Below, piece after piece: positions 36,701-45,414 of a DNA stretch of 58,400 nt. The stretch is taken from positions 1 to 58,400 of the forward strand of contig NZ_BATR01000025.1 of NCBI RefSeq assembly GCF_000739655.1, read 5' to 3'. Source of the DNA: Verrucomicrobium sp. BvORR106 (GTDB lineage Bacteria; Verrucomicrobiota; Verrucomicrobiia; Verrucomicrobiales; Verrucomicrobiaceae). The notes under the pieces are model-generated. The model worked only from the letters and a program-made list of their open reading frames with translations, did not search any database and was not told where the DNA came from. Within the stretch, counting starts at the first letter, position 1; each line of letters begins with the position of its first letter. The position numbers and the translations under genes are program-made.

Positions 36701-37206
36701 CCGAGTCCGACCGACTGGAACCCTACACCCTGGCTGAGCTGGGGCCCTATCTGACCGTGCCGCGCGACAACATGAAAGCCTGGGCCTTCAGCGCCTCCCT
36801 CAAGGAGAAGGACACCAAACACGCGTGGGACGGCGATGCCAAATCCCGTTGGTCCACCGGCACCCCGCAGCAGCCCGGCCAGTGGTTCCAGTTCGACATG
36901 CAGCGGGACCATCTGCTCACTCGGATCACCCTCGACTCCCTGGCCTCCAAGGACGACTACCCTCGCGGGTATGAGGTCCGGGTGAGCGCCGACGGTGAAA
37001 AGTGGTCCGAGCCCGTGGTCTCCGGCAAAGGCGCCGCCATGACCACCGTCCAGTTCCCACCCAATACCGTCACCCGCTTTGTGCGCATCACCCAGACGGG
37101 TTCCGACAAGGGCTGCTTCTGGTCCTTCAATGAGATGGCGGTGTATGGCACGGATCAATTCGCGAAGGATAAAGGTAAAACAACCGCTGCCTCTGCAGCG
37201 CCCTGA
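33703..37206 (+). CDS. ThuA / PVC-type dehydrogenase / HEAT / cytochrome c / discoidin fusion protein
   Basis: About 1167 residues from the GTG at 33703, where a signal peptide begins (VIKLPPFTQGLRLAVLLLTS, cleaved near LAAQ); an ATG at 33601 would add 34 atypical residues. Order: ThuA-like glutamine-amidotransferase-fold domain about 45-290 (ISVLVIGGQNNHDW, ALVHAANN); PVC membrane-bound dehydrogenase-type propeller about 310-740 (YRLELVTAEPTIVHPV, WDGDGHMYVAEMRSYM); HEAT repeats about 750-870; class I cytochrome c with CFACHGPDGKG (Cys904) about 890-985; F5/8 type C (discoidin) domain about 1010-1155. Such proteins are hallmarks of PVC bacteria and probably oxidise or bind sugars in an outer compartment; the substrate is unknown. 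A terminator follows directly. Confidence 0.9.
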   Translation: MIKLPPFTQGLRLAVLLLTSVSLAQPLAAQPATPAPAPTVAKSKDAISVLVIGGQNNHDWKIGNEFLLTLLNGLPGFIAEESNTPAKGAPAAEWDKWDPQFHKYQCIVLDYNGDMWPQRVQTAFEKYVAEGGSVALVHAANNSFTGWKEYEKMVGLLWRHTVYGAGLYLEDDGTVVREPAGKGRSSGHGKQWDWQVTVRDAQHPVTAGMPRVWKHVKDELYHGQRGPAENVNILLSAFDDAKYQGTGKHEPVLWWVPYGKGKVMTNVMGHVGDSSGPLACVGFQTTFLRSIEWLVTGKCPTAIPQDFPTEERTSRNFPGGVPKVPIMDLTTQQAMDRIKVPEGYRLELVTAEPTIVHPVLCTWDGDGHMYVAEMRSYMHDLKATGQDEPVSRVSRLTDTNGDGILDKSTVFADKLVLPRMVLPLDGRVIIAETYTGKFATYQDTNGDGVADEKKDFYNGEPTKNNLEHQDTALQWGIDNHLYSGNLSRRFRLTREGSAMEPVQIFGRTSQWGLAMDDEGRFFCSAAGGENPAFGFQQFPSYGSLTLPDETEPGFAETFPGVQTVDTQSGLNRIHNTKGTLNHFSACCGQSIFRGDQLPQEMRGDYILPEPVGRLIRRAKVNNVDGKRVLTNATPGDEFITSTDMAFRPVWTATGPDGCLYIVDMHHGVIQESAWVPQGGYLHSAIVNEGYDKYVGHGRIYRLVHKDYKPGAQPRMLQEKPAELVRHLSHPNGWWRDTAQKLLVLKGDRSVVPALTDLVRKGQEPLGRMHALWTLDGLGATDRQLLLDAFKDKDERVRAAAIRISEGHLQKADKELLTQVEAMVKDPSPDVVVQAVNSLRYVPAKGGHTAMQAAATSHPWNEIITASARQSLQFDPARPSGISVKIDPVGMALMRKGSEHYAQICFACHGPDGKGVVTSDGLHLAPPLSGSPRVAGSPDALVRILLHGLMGEVDGKTYPGAMVPMKANDDQWVAEVLTYIRNNFGNNAPTITPAEVAAIRAESDRLEPYTLAELGPYLTVPRDNMKAWAFSASLKEKDTKHAWDGDAKSRWSTGTPQQPGQWFQFDMQRDHLLTRITLDSLASKDDYPRGYEVRVSADGEKWSEPVVSGKGAAMTTVQFPPNTVTRFVRITQTGSDKGCFWSFNEMAVYGTDQFAKDKGKTTAASAAP

Positions 37207-37220
37207 CGTGTGAAATTCAA

Positions 37221-37263
37221 GAGAGCCGGGTGTCGAGTCTTGTGACGTCGACACCCGGCTTTC
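37221..37263 (+). terminator. Strong terminator hairpin
   Basis: A 13-bp perfect stem (37224-37236 with 37248-37260), extendable to 16 with one wobble, and an 11-base loop, 15 bp after the stop codon of the large fusion gene. The T-run is short (TTT). Confidence 0.8.
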
Positions 37264-37690
37264 CATTGCCGACACCTGGCGAGGAAGTCGCTTTGTGAGA
37301 CATGCAGCGCTTTCGCCTGCGAGTGGCACCCCAAGCTTTAAGATACTCCGGCTGGCCGTCTATCGCCCACAAAACGTCGGCCCTGATGGAGACTGAGTGG
37401 TTTTCATGAACCTTCGACGAGAGGCAGGACGACACGTGCCGCCTGCTCTGCACCGCATCTCCTGGCGAAAGCGGCGCTTCACGCACGCACTCCACAGCCC
37501 CGCACGCGGGGCCAGGTGCTGGCGGTTTGCACGTGAGGAGCAGGTGCCATCGGCCTGACTTGCTGAAGGAACGCCCGACTGAGCGGGGCTGGGAACCCCC
37601 GCCTCCTTTGCCCGGCCAGGTTCGCGAGTCGTACGGTCCAGCCCCCCTGACCTCAGGTCTTGCGACTTGTGTCTTGAAGTCTTTTGTCTC
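37264..37690. other. Gene-free stretch with repeat fragments
   Basis: No supported gene. Copy d of the short repeat lies at 37464-37494 (GGCGAAAGCGGCG ... GCACTCCA), and a decayed relative is near 37310-37335. The minus-strand open frame that starts inside copy d is not called because its beginning is repeat sequence. Confidence 0.45.
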
Positions 37691-37694
37691 CCAT

Positions 37695-37733
37695 CACTAC
37701 ATTTGTAGTTGCCACATCACGACAAATGTAGTG
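37695..37733. promoter_or_regulatory. BlaI-type operator of the blaI-blaR1 genes
   Basis: 12-bp arms CACTACATTTGT (37695-37706) and ACAAATGTAGTG (37722-37733) form an inverted repeat 12 bp before the repressor ATG. The left arm also makes a local palindrome CTACA-TT-TGTAG. BlaI/MecI dimers bind TACA..TGTA sites of this sort, so autoregulation is expected. Confidence 0.8.
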
Positions 37734-37744
37734 AAACTGTGCGC

Positions 37745-38125
37745 ATGACACCCGCGCCTGATATTTCCGAATCCGAATGGACCGTCATGGAGGCATTGTG
37801 GGATGCGGCCCCGCAGACGGCATCCGAGCTCACGAAACTCCTCCGCCCTACCACGAAGTGGGCGGAGAACACCGTGCGTACACTGCTCACCCGCCTTGTG
37901 GAAAAAGGCGCGCTCAAGACGGCCGAAAACAGCTCCGGCACCCGCACCTATCTGCCGGCGGTGAAGCGCGAGGCCTGTGTGCGGGCCGAGGGCGAGTCCT
38001 TCATGCAGCGGGTCTTCGGCGGGGCGGCGAAGCCTCTGCTCGTCCACTTCGCCCAGAACAGCAAGCTCACGGCTGAGGAAGTGCGCGAGCTGAAGAAGAT
38101 CCTGGATCAATCCCTGAAATCCTGA
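37745..38125 (+). CDS. BlaI/MecI/CopY-family repressor
   Basis: 126 residues from the ATG at 37745; the TTG at 37709 lies inside the operator and is rejected. The winged-helix domain includes ISESEWTVMEALWDAAPQTASEL and the recognition segment WAENTVRTLLTRLVEKGAL; the C-terminal dimerisation helix contains LTAEEVRELKKILDQ. The family binds as a dimer to its own promoter and is released when the partner BlaR1 protease is activated. The partner follows after 6 bp, so the pair is one operon. Confidence 0.93.
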   Translation: MTPAPDISESEWTVMEALWDAAPQTASELTKLLRPTTKWAENTVRTLLTRLVEKGALKTAENSSGTRTYLPAVKREACVRAEGESFMQRVFGGAAKPLLVHFAQNSKLTAEEVRELKKILDQSLKS

Positions 38126-38131
38126 CCTGCC

Positions 38132-39799
38132 ATGGAAACTCTCCTGCGTCTCTTTGACTGGATCCTCGCGACGAGTGCCCGAGCTTCCCTGCTTGTGATG
38201 GTGGTGCTCGTGACCCAGGCGGTAGTCAGGCATCGTGTCTCCCCACGCTGGCGCTACGCATTGTGGCTGCCGGTGCTGGTGGTCTTACTTATCCCGGTCT
38301 GCCCGGAGAGTCCGTGGGCCGTCAGTTCCATCATCAATCTGGCCCCGGAGTCTCCGCTCACCGTTTCTTCCGTTATGCAACCCACCGGGGTGTTGCTCAC
38401 CCACACCACTCAGGCTGAAACCCCGGGCATTCCCGTGCCGACCTCGTGGGCGCTCCTGCTGTGCTGGATATGGCTCGGTGGGGCAGCAGGCATGGTCATC
38501 CTGGGCCTGGGTGCCTATCTGCACACGCTGCGCCGGTGCCAGCGCGACCTTCTTCCCGCCAGCTCCGCCTTGCTCAGCGAGATCGACGGACAGTCCCAAG
38601 CAATCGGTCTGCGGCGGGTGCCACGCGTCTGGGTGTCCTCAGAGGTTCACAGTCCTGCCGTCACCGGTCTGTTGCGCCCCACCCTGTTGCTGCCCGCTCA
38701 TTTTGAGCAAACGCTCGCGCCGCAGGAAAGGCGCTTTGTCCTCAAACACGAACTGACGCATCTCAAGCGAGGTGACCTCCCCGTCCATGCGTTGCTCTGC
38801 CTGCTGCTCGCTGTGCACTGGTTCAATCCCGTACTCTGGGTCGCCTTCTTCAAACTCCGCCTTGATCGCGAAGCTGCTTGCGATGCGCAGGTGCTCGACC
38901 GCGAAAGCCAGGCCGGACGAGTCGCCTATGGCCACACGCTGTTAAAGGTCGAAACCGCCTTCAGCCCCGCTGGATTCAGCCTCGGTTTTGTGGGCATCTT
39001 CCAGCGGGGCACTGCCTTGCGTGCCCGCATTCAATCCATCGCCACGCCACCCACGCCCCATCCTCTCATGAAGACCGCCCTTTGCCTCGCCATGGCATTC
39101 CTGACCTTCCTTGGCATCACTCGAGCAGCCTCCCCGGACCCGAAGGCACCGCAGATCCTCATCCACGCCAAGTTTGTGGAGGTCAGCGAACGCAATCCAA
39201 GATCATCCAGTAGCACTCCTCTGCCCGCACCGCTGGACAAGCCGGATCAGAAAGTGCCCGGCCACATTGCCACTCTGACCGATCCAGAGTTCCAAAAACT
39301 CATCCGGAACCTCAATCAACGGAAGGGATTGGATCTCCTTTCGGCGCCGCAAATGATCACCAGAGACCGCCAGCAAGCCCGGTTCGAGGTGGTACGCGAA
39401 TTCTCCTACAAAGACGAAGCCGAGCGACAGGCGACCAAAAAGCCCGGCGTCACGCTCAGCGTCACCCCCAAGCTCAAGAAGACGGGAGAGATCGCTCTCG
39501 ATGTGTCCTCCCAGGTCATGGAGTTCGAAGGGTTTCTCCCTCGCAAGAAGAGCGGCTGGCAGGAGCCCATCTTCAATGTGCGCAAAGCCAGGCTGAACGC
39601 GGCAGTGCTCCCCGGACAGACCGTAGTCCTCGAAATGGAACCGAGGATCGACAAGCAGCAGGTGGAAGAGACAGACGGGGCCGGACGCACCATCAAGTCA
39701 GAGACCGTGAGCTTCCAGAGACGTTTGCTGGTCTTCGTCACTGTTGAGCACGTGGCCCCTCCCTCCTTGAAGAAGACGCAGCCACAACCTCCGCATTGA
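38132..39799 (+). CDS. BlaR1-type M56 metallopeptidase with a secretin-like C-terminal domain
   Basis: 555 residues. The N-terminal part has membrane helices at about 12-32, 42-57, 105-130 and 218-240. The zinc protease motif is KHELTHLKRGD (His206, Glu207, His210) with a later Glu/Asp in LDREAACDAQ. A final membrane helix lies at about 315-331. Beyond it, where BlaR1 of staphylococci has a penicillin-binding sensor, residues 340-535 instead resemble the secretin beta domain: QILIHAKFVEVSER, LLSAPQMITRDRQQARFEV, GVTLSVTPKL and LNAAVLPGQTVVLEM. So it is probably a signal-transducing protease for the preceding repressor, responding to something other than beta-lactams; what that is cannot be read here. 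Confidence 0.85.
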   Translation: METLLRLFDWILATSARASLLVMVVLVTQAVVRHRVSPRWRYALWLPVLVVLLIPVCPESPWAVSSIINLAPESPLTVSSVMQPTGVLLTHTTQAETPGIPVPTSWALLLCWIWLGGAAGMVILGLGAYLHTLRRCQRDLLPASSALLSEIDGQSQAIGLRRVPRVWVSSEVHSPAVTGLLRPTLLLPAHFEQTLAPQERRFVLKHELTHLKRGDLPVHALLCLLLAVHWFNPVLWVAFFKLRLDREAACDAQVLDRESQAGRVAYGHTLLKVETAFSPAGFSLGFVGIFQRGTALRARIQSIATPPTPHPLMKTALCLAMAFLTFLGITRAASPDPKAPQILIHAKFVEVSERNPRSSSSTPLPAPLDKPDQKVPGHIATLTDPEFQKLIRNLNQRKGLDLLSAPQMITRDRQQARFEVVREFSYKDEAERQATKKPGVTLSVTPKLKKTGEIALDVSSQVMEFEGFLPRKKSGWQEPIFNVRKARLNAAVLPGQTVVLEMEPRIDKQQVEETDGAGRTIKSETVSFQRRLLVFVTVEHVAPPSLKKTQPQPPH

Positions 39800-39830
39800 C
39801 GAGATTCCAGCAGGACTGTTCGGCGGGAGA

Positions 39831-42800
39831 CTACCTCCGCCGCCGCCTCAGCAATCCGAGCCCCAGGCCAATCGCAATCAGCATCGCCCGTCCCGGCTCG
39901 GGTGCCACATAGATGATGCCATCTGTGAGGAACTGGTTTGTTTCCCAGTACCAACCGTTGGCCGTCATCGTGTCACTCACCTGGAGATTCAGGTCTGTGG
40001 CTACATTGAAGGTGCCTGCGTTGAGGCTGCCGGTCACCGTGGCCCAATCGAGGAGGTTGAAGACATCGCCCCACGCCGGGGTGTAGGCATCCGCCAGCAC
40101 CACCTTGATCACGCTGCCACTCGTCAGGGTCAGGGAGCCCTGCACCGACAGGTGATCGTGGTTGCCGGTACCGCCATTGAGCCATCCGGTGGTCTGGATG
40201 CCATCCATGGGATTGGTCTCATTCCCAGTGGCACCGCCGAGGGTGAAGAGAGCGCGCGGATCCAGCGCCGAGCCGCCACCCGCCAGCACCAGGCTGCCTG
40301 AGGTCACATTGCTGAAGGTGAGCTTGCCCATGCCGGTGCCACCATTGTCTCCGGCGCTCAGCAACCCATTGACGGTTGTTGCTCCTTGAACCACGCCGGT
40401 GCCGGAGAGTGTGGCCCCTGCATTCACCGTGACCTGGCCCGTGCCCGTCTGTCCCGCACCGGACACCCCCACCTGTAGATTCCCTGCCGTGACGGTGGTG
40501 GTACCGACATACGTATTCGCCCCGGCAAGGGTGAAGCGTCCTGCGCCCTGCTTCACCAGACCACCCGCACCGACCATCTGGCCGGAGTAGGTGGTGTCCG
40601 CCGTACTGCCTGTAGTAAGTCGCGTGCCGGGCGTCGCCACCGTGTCTGCGGCGGCGATGGTGCCCAGATTGACCATGCCACCTCCCGAGAGGGACTTGAT
40701 GACCTGCGAGAAGTCCGCAATGCCGTTGGTGAGTGCGAGGATCACGGTGGCATCATTCATCAGCACCACATCGGAGTTCGCGGAAAGCGTGTTGACCGCC
40801 CCGCCCTGGAGGATGCCCTTGTTGATCTGGGTCACGCCAGAGTAGGTGTTGGCCCCGCTCAAGGTCTGCGTGCCCTCGCCCACCTTGGTCAGGCCCAGAA
40901 CGCCCAGACCGTCCTTCAAGGCCCCGCCGAAGTAGGTGCTGTAGGCGGCGTTTATGGCAACAAGCGTGCTCGTGTTGTTGTCCCCCAGGGTGAGGGTGGA
41001 GGTGGTGCCCGTGGCGTTGTTGATCACAAAGGTGTTGGCGTGCGTGCCATAGGAGATCAGGCTGTTGATGGTTTCACTGAACCCGTTGAGATCCAGCGTG
41101 ACCGCCAGGGAGCCGCCCGAAAGCACCACATTGCCTTTACCAAAGCCGCTGGGGATGACTTCTGATGCGCCCAGCCGCACCGTCACCAGCGCCGAGTTGA
41201 AGGCGGTAGTGCTGTTGAGGTTAGTGTTGAGCGAAAGGTTCCCGGTAAAATCATTCGTCGTGTTGCTGAGCACGATGATGTTGGTGCCACCGGCGCCGCC
41301 GGAGAGGTCCAGGGCATAGTCTCCGGTGATCTTGCCCGACAGGGTGCTGGCGGTATTCGCATTCACGGCTCCGATGCGGGTGTCACCCGTGAGGGTGATG
41401 ACTCCGCTGAGCACCTGCCCACCTGCAAGGCGCAGCGCCCCGGGGACGCCCGACTCCCCATAGCCCGTACCCGACAGTGAAAACGCCTGGGCGTACGTGC
41501 CCGAGGCATTCATCCAGAGCTGCCCCCCTGTGGTAACGGTGACCCGGCCGGATCCTAGGCCGCCCACACTATCCACGCGGGTGCGGCCCTGAGTGAAGAC
41601 GCTGCCACCCGTGTGGGTGTTCACCCCGGAGATGATCACCTGCCCGCCCGCGCCGGTGCGGATGAAGGTGACCGCACCGGTGCCGTTGTCCCGGATGGAT
41701 GACCGCAGGGTGACCTCGCCGGCACCCGTCTGGTGCAGAATGATCTCCCCTGCTGTGTTATCCGCGCCGCCAGCCGTGAGCACCCCCACATTCGCGGCGG
41801 TCCCGATTGCCAGCGTCCCGCCCCCCTGATTCCAGATGCTGCCAGATTCCCCCAGGCGGAGGGTTTCCCCTGCCGCGATGTCGATCGTGCGGTTCACCAC
41901 GCTGTTGTCGGCTACGAGATTCCTGACCATGACCGTGTTCACATCCGTGGTCCCCGTGCCGGTGGAGACGGTGGTGGACGCGTCATTGATCAACACATTG
42001 GTGATGGCTGTGCCCACCACATCGCCACCTGCATAGGCGGTGTACACCCCTGCGCCGGCAGCAACGATGTTTCCGATGTCGCTCCCGGCGGTATTCTTCA
42101 CCGCCCACTCGTTGCCCACGATAGCCCAGCCACCGAGGATGCCACTGGCCCCGTTGGCCGTGGTGGTGGTGATCCCGTTGGTCAGGCTCTGGGTGCCCGT
42201 AGGCAGGGTGAACTCCAGAATACTCGCCACCTCCCGGGTGATGGTGCCCAGATTCACCACCGTGGGACCGGCCACCGTCCCCTGGGTCACTGTCACATAG
42301 CTGCGACCGGTCAGGAGCCGGGTGTTGTTGAAGGTCTGGCTGGCCGTGCCACCGGCGTTGTTTCCCGTTACCCACAGCCGCCCGGTACCGAGCACCAGGC
42401 GGCTGGAGCTGCTGATGATGTTGCTGGTCGCCGCCGTCGCGGTGGTGAGGTAGGTGGTGCTTCCGCTGACGGTGGTCACATCAACCAGAGCATTAAAGTC
42501 CAGCTTCAACGTGCTGGCACTGGTGGAGTTGACGCCGCCGTTGGTGTGCGGGCCGGAGAGGATGGTGGTGTCACCCGTATAGGTGTGTGAAGCCGCGCCT
42601 GGAGAGGTCAGCGTGGTCGGGACTCCGCCCGTCGTGGCGGTGACGGTGATAAACTCTCCGGTCAGGGTCAGCGTACCGCTGCCGATCTTGGTGAGTCCGC
42701 CACTCCCGCTGAGAGCGCCCCGGTACACCGTGGAGGCATCGTTGTTCCCCACCTGCAAGGTGATGGCGGCACCGGTTGTGTCCTGCAGCAGCAGCTTGCT

Positions 42801-43841
42801 GATGCCCTCCAGACCGCCCGTCACAAAGGTGCCGATGCCGGTGGCGAAGCTGATGTTGATCTTCGATGCGTCGTAGTTGTTGAGCCTGAGTGTGGCATTC
42901 TGCGCCGCCCGATTGTGCCCCAGCCGGATGCTGCCGGAGTTCGTGATGGTGGTCTGAGAGGTGATTCCCCCGGAGAAGGTGTTGGCGTTGGTCAGGGTAA
43001 GGCTTCCGGTGGAGTTGTTCACCTGCAGGGTGCCATTGCCGGTGATGATGCCGGAGAAGGTGGTCACGTTGGCCCCCATGGAGAGATTGACGGAGCCGTT
43101 TTGCACGGAGATGAGACCGCTCCCCTCGAAGGTGCCAATCTGGTCGTTGACCTTCGTGATCAACGTGCCGCCGGTGTTGATGGTGAACTTGGCACCATCG
43201 CTGATGTTGTTGACCCCGCTGCTCCACAGGAACGTCCCACCGGAATTCACGACAATGCCATTGGCGGCATTCAGCTGGTTTGCGCTGGCCCCCGTACCGG
43301 CCAGCTCCAGCGTACCCGCGTTCACCGTGATGGCCCCACCCGCCAGGTTAAAGTAGCTGGCACTGCCCGAGGTGCCGTAGTTGAGAGTGAGCTTGCCCAG
43401 CCCGGTCTTGGTCAATCCTGACGAAGTGAGCCTGCTGGTGATCACCGAATCCATGTTCTGCACGTTCACACCGGGCGTCGCTCCGGTGAGCGTCAGCACC
43501 TGGGTGGAGGCGAAGTCCACGGTCGTGGCCGGGGCCAGGGTGACATGCCCCTCCTGAAAATTGAGCCCGGCAGCACTCTGGTTGCTGGACAGGGTGACGG
43601 TGTAGGTGCCGATTCCATCCGTGCCGGCGGAGAATACCACCTGATTCCCGGAGACATACGCACCCGTCGCCGTCAGGCCATTGGCGTTGCTCGACCAGAA
43701 GGCATCCGTCCCCCACACCCCACCGAGGTTCCCCGAGCCAGAGGCCACACCGTTGGTATCCCAATAGGTCTGGGCTCGCACAGCAGGGAGCGAGGAAAAG
43801 GCCAGTAAAGTGAAAGCAAGTGCGGATCGGAAACGGAACAT
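39831..43841 (-). CDS. Autotransporter-associated beta-strand repeat protein with PEP-CTERM-like tail
   Basis: 1336 residues. The signal peptide MFRFRSALAFTLLAFSSLPAVRA is followed by AQTYWDTNGVASGSGNLGG, a common start of this class. Many copies of the autotransporter-associated repeat are visible, for example GLTKIGSGTLTLTGE, GLTKVGEGTQTLSGANTYSG and GLVKQGAGRFTLAGANTYVG. Near the end lies the NLLDWATVTGSLNAG segment, and the C-terminus is APEPGRAMLIAIGLGLGLL followed by five Arg: the proline-containing motif, hydrophobic helix and basic tail of PEP-CTERM sorting signals. Probably exported, then processed by an exosortase and held on the cell surface. It has no autotransporter barrel of its own. 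Confidence 0.9.
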   Translation of the reverse strand: MFRFRSALAFTLLAFSSLPAVRAQTYWDTNGVASGSGNLGGVWGTDAFWSSNANGLTATGAYVSGNQVVFSAGTDGIGTYTVTLSSNQSAAGLNFQEGHVTLAPATTVDFASTQVLTLTGATPGVNVQNMDSVITSRLTSSGLTKTGLGKLTLNYGTSGSASYFNLAGGAITVNAGTLELAGTGASANQLNAANGIVVNSGGTFLWSSGVNNISDGAKFTINTGGTLITKVNDQIGTFEGSGLISVQNGSVNLSMGANVTTFSGIITGNGTLQVNNSTGSLTLTNANTFSGGITSQTTITNSGSIRLGHNRAAQNATLRLNNYDASKINISFATGIGTFVTGGLEGISKLLLQDTTGAAITLQVGNNDASTVYRGALSGSGGLTKIGSGTLTLTGEFITVTATTGGVPTTLTSPGAASHTYTGDTTILSGPHTNGGVNSTSASTLKLDFNALVDVTTVSGSTTYLTTATAATSNIISSSSRLVLGTGRLWVTGNNAGGTASQTFNNTRLLTGRSYVTVTQGTVAGPTVVNLGTITREVASILEFTLPTGTQSLTNGITTTTANGASGILGGWAIVGNEWAVKNTAGSDIGNIVAAGAGVYTAYAGGDVVGTAITNVLINDASTTVSTGTGTTDVNTVMVRNLVADNSVVNRTIDIAAGETLRLGESGSIWNQGGGTLAIGTAANVGVLTAGGADNTAGEIILHQTGAGEVTLRSSIRDNGTGAVTFIRTGAGGQVIISGVNTHTGGSVFTQGRTRVDSVGGLGSGRVTVTTGGQLWMNASGTYAQAFSLSGTGYGESGVPGALRLAGGQVLSGVITLTGDTRIGAVNANTASTLSGKITGDYALDLSGGAGGTNIIVLSNTTNDFTGNLSLNTNLNSTTAFNSALVTVRLGASEVIPSGFGKGNVVLSGGSLAVTLDLNGFSETINSLISYGTHANTFVINNATGTTSTLTLGDNNTSTLVAINAAYSTYFGGALKDGLGVLGLTKVGEGTQTLSGANTYSGVTQINKGILQGGAVNTLSANSDVVLMNDATVILALTNGIADFSQVIKSLSGGGMVNLGTIAAADTVATPGTRLTTGSTADTTYSGQMVGAGGLVKQGAGRFTLAGANTYVGTTTVTAGNLQVGVSGAGQTGTGQVTVNAGATLSGTGVVQGATTVNGLLSAGDNGGTGMGKLTFSNVTSGSLVLAGGGSALDPRALFTLGGATGNETNPMDGIQTTGWLNGGTGNHDHLSVQGSLTLTSGSVIKVVLADAYTPAWGDVFNLLDWATVTGSLNAGTFNVATDLNLQVSDTMTANGWYWETNQFLTDGIIYVAPEPGRAMLIAIGLGLGLLRRRRR

Positions 43842-44055
43842 GAGCTGGGGGAAGCGAAAAAGGGGGCCGGGATCGTACTGCCGGACCGCCCAATGAACAA
43901 GGCGGTTCGAGACTACGCGGCCAATCGCGCGCTTTTAGGACGAAAACCGGGCGGGCCGCCTCCTGCGCTGCCCTGCCCCGTCCATCCATTGAGAATCCGC
44001 ACTCCTCCACTCTCTCCGGTGAGCCCCCCGGAGGCAGTCGCCGGCCAGATTTCCC

Positions 44056-45414
44056 TCAGAGTTTCTCCAAGCTCGTAATCGTGATCTCCTTGCCCTTGTT
44101 CTCCTTCACCGGGCCGAACGTTGTCACCTCGCACTTGGCCGCTTTGCCCCCGATGACCACGGGCATCGTTGTCTCATTGCGCAGCGAAACTTCCCGCGCA
44201 TCCCGCTCACTGACCGGGGACAAGCCTGTGCCCATGCCGGGAGGCCCAAAGCCAAGCAGGATGGGGAGGAGGCGCGCGGGCTTGCCCTGGGCGGTGATCG
44301 TGACCTTGTTTCTACGCCCGTAGATGGCGGCCACTTCGTGCACCTTGAAGTTGCTGTCCTCCGAGGGCACCAGCTTCACCTCCACCGTGGCGTCATCGCC
44401 TTCCACAAAGAGCAGCGGCCCGTATTGAGTGTCTCCCTTGCATCTCAGAATGGTGGCGCCGTTGGAAACCCAGAAGCCGCGCTCGCAGCCGAGCGCCGTG
44501 CAGCCCTCCACCCGGGGCGCGGTCTTGGTGCGCAACTCGAACCCGCCGCGCATGTTCTTCGCGGTGCAGTTCTTCACCGTCAGGTTCTTGTGCTGGCCAT
44601 AGGTGCGGAAGGCATCCTCCCCCAGTGCTTTCATATAACCCGGAAGGATCTGGTAGTCCCCTGCATGGGTCTTCATCACGGTCTGAAACTTGCGCTTCAC
44701 CGCGAGGCCATCCGTCTCTTTCAGCATCTCATCGGTGGAGCGCATCACGCCCTCCACGTGGCAGTCCTCAAAGCGGATGTCGTTGCAATCCTCCTGCAGG
44801 TAGAAGCCGTGGCCGAAGGAGCGCGAGTCGATCCTGCACCCGATGATGGTGGTCTGGCTGCCGGTGATGTGCACCCCGCTGTGCTTGAGCCCCCCTTTGC
44901 CGAACAGGTCGCCATAGCCATACGGTGCCGATCCCTGCACATGAATGGTGCAATCACGCAGGGTGGTGCCTTGTCCCACCACCCCGAGGACCGCCCCGCC
45001 ATTCGCCTTGCCATCACCCACACTGGTGATCGTCAGGCCCTTGAGGGTGACATTGCTGCCGTTGATGAGGAACTCATCCGTGTGGATGGGGGAACGGAGG
45101 GCTGCCCTCAGGGCGGTGTCCAGCTCGATGGTCACGCCCGTGAGGTCGAAGGTGTTGTTGCTCCCGCTGAAGGTGATGAACTGCCACGCCTTCCGCTTGG
45201 CCCGCTCCCGGATGGTCGCCAGCGGGATGAAGTCCGCCAAGCGGTACACCCCGGGCGTCATTTTCACCTTCTGGCCGCTTTCGACCGCCTTTTGAGAAAG
45301 CTCAGCCAGGCTTGAGATGGTGACCGGATCCGGTCCGACAGGAGCCGCGGAGATGGCGGGAGCAGCACCCCACAGGATGAGCAGGGCGGGTAGCAGGAGG
45401 TATTTCACGAACAC
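44056..45414 (-). CDS. Secreted right-handed beta-helix protein
   Basis: 452 residues with a signal peptide (MFVKYLLLPALLILWGAAPAISA). The body shows the ladder of a parallel beta-helix: NTFDLTGVTIELD, SNVTLKGLTITSV, TTLRDCTIHVQG, TTIIGCRIDS, NDIRFEDCHVEGV and LTVKNCTAKNMRGGFEL. This is the pectate-lyase-like/PbH1 fold used by many polysaccharide lyases and glycan epimerases. I cannot point to catalytic residues, so lyase activity is not claimed. It lies downstream of the sulfatase gene on the same strand (153 bp gap). Confidence 0.82.
   Translation of the reverse strand: MFVKYLLLPALLILWGAAPAISAAPVGPDPVTISSLAELSQKAVESGQKVKMTPGVYRLADFIPLATIRERAKRKAWQFITFSGSNNTFDLTGVTIELDTALRAALRSPIHTDEFLINGSNVTLKGLTITSVGDGKANGGAVLGVVGQGTTLRDCTIHVQGSAPYGYGDLFGKGGLKHSGVHITGSQTTIIGCRIDSRSFGHGFYLQEDCNDIRFEDCHVEGVMRSTDEMLKETDGLAVKRKFQTVMKTHAGDYQILPGYMKALGEDAFRTYGQHKNLTVKNCTAKNMRGGFELRTKTAPRVEGCTALGCERGFWVSNGATILRCKGDTQYGPLLFVEGDDATVEVKLVPSEDSNFKVHEVAAIYGRRNKVTITAQGKPARLLPILLGFGPPGMGTGLSPVSERDAREVSLRNETTMPVVIGGKAAKCEVTTFGPVKENKGKEITITSLEKL

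Noticed and set aside
37217-37495. Small minus-strand reading frame between the terminator and the short repeat
   Set aside because: It begins inside a dispersed repeat and reads through the terminator hairpin; no family resemblance.
37745-39799. Beta-lactam resistance regulator pair
   Set aside because: The BlaR1-type protein lacks a penicillin-binding domain, and no beta-lactamase gene is near.
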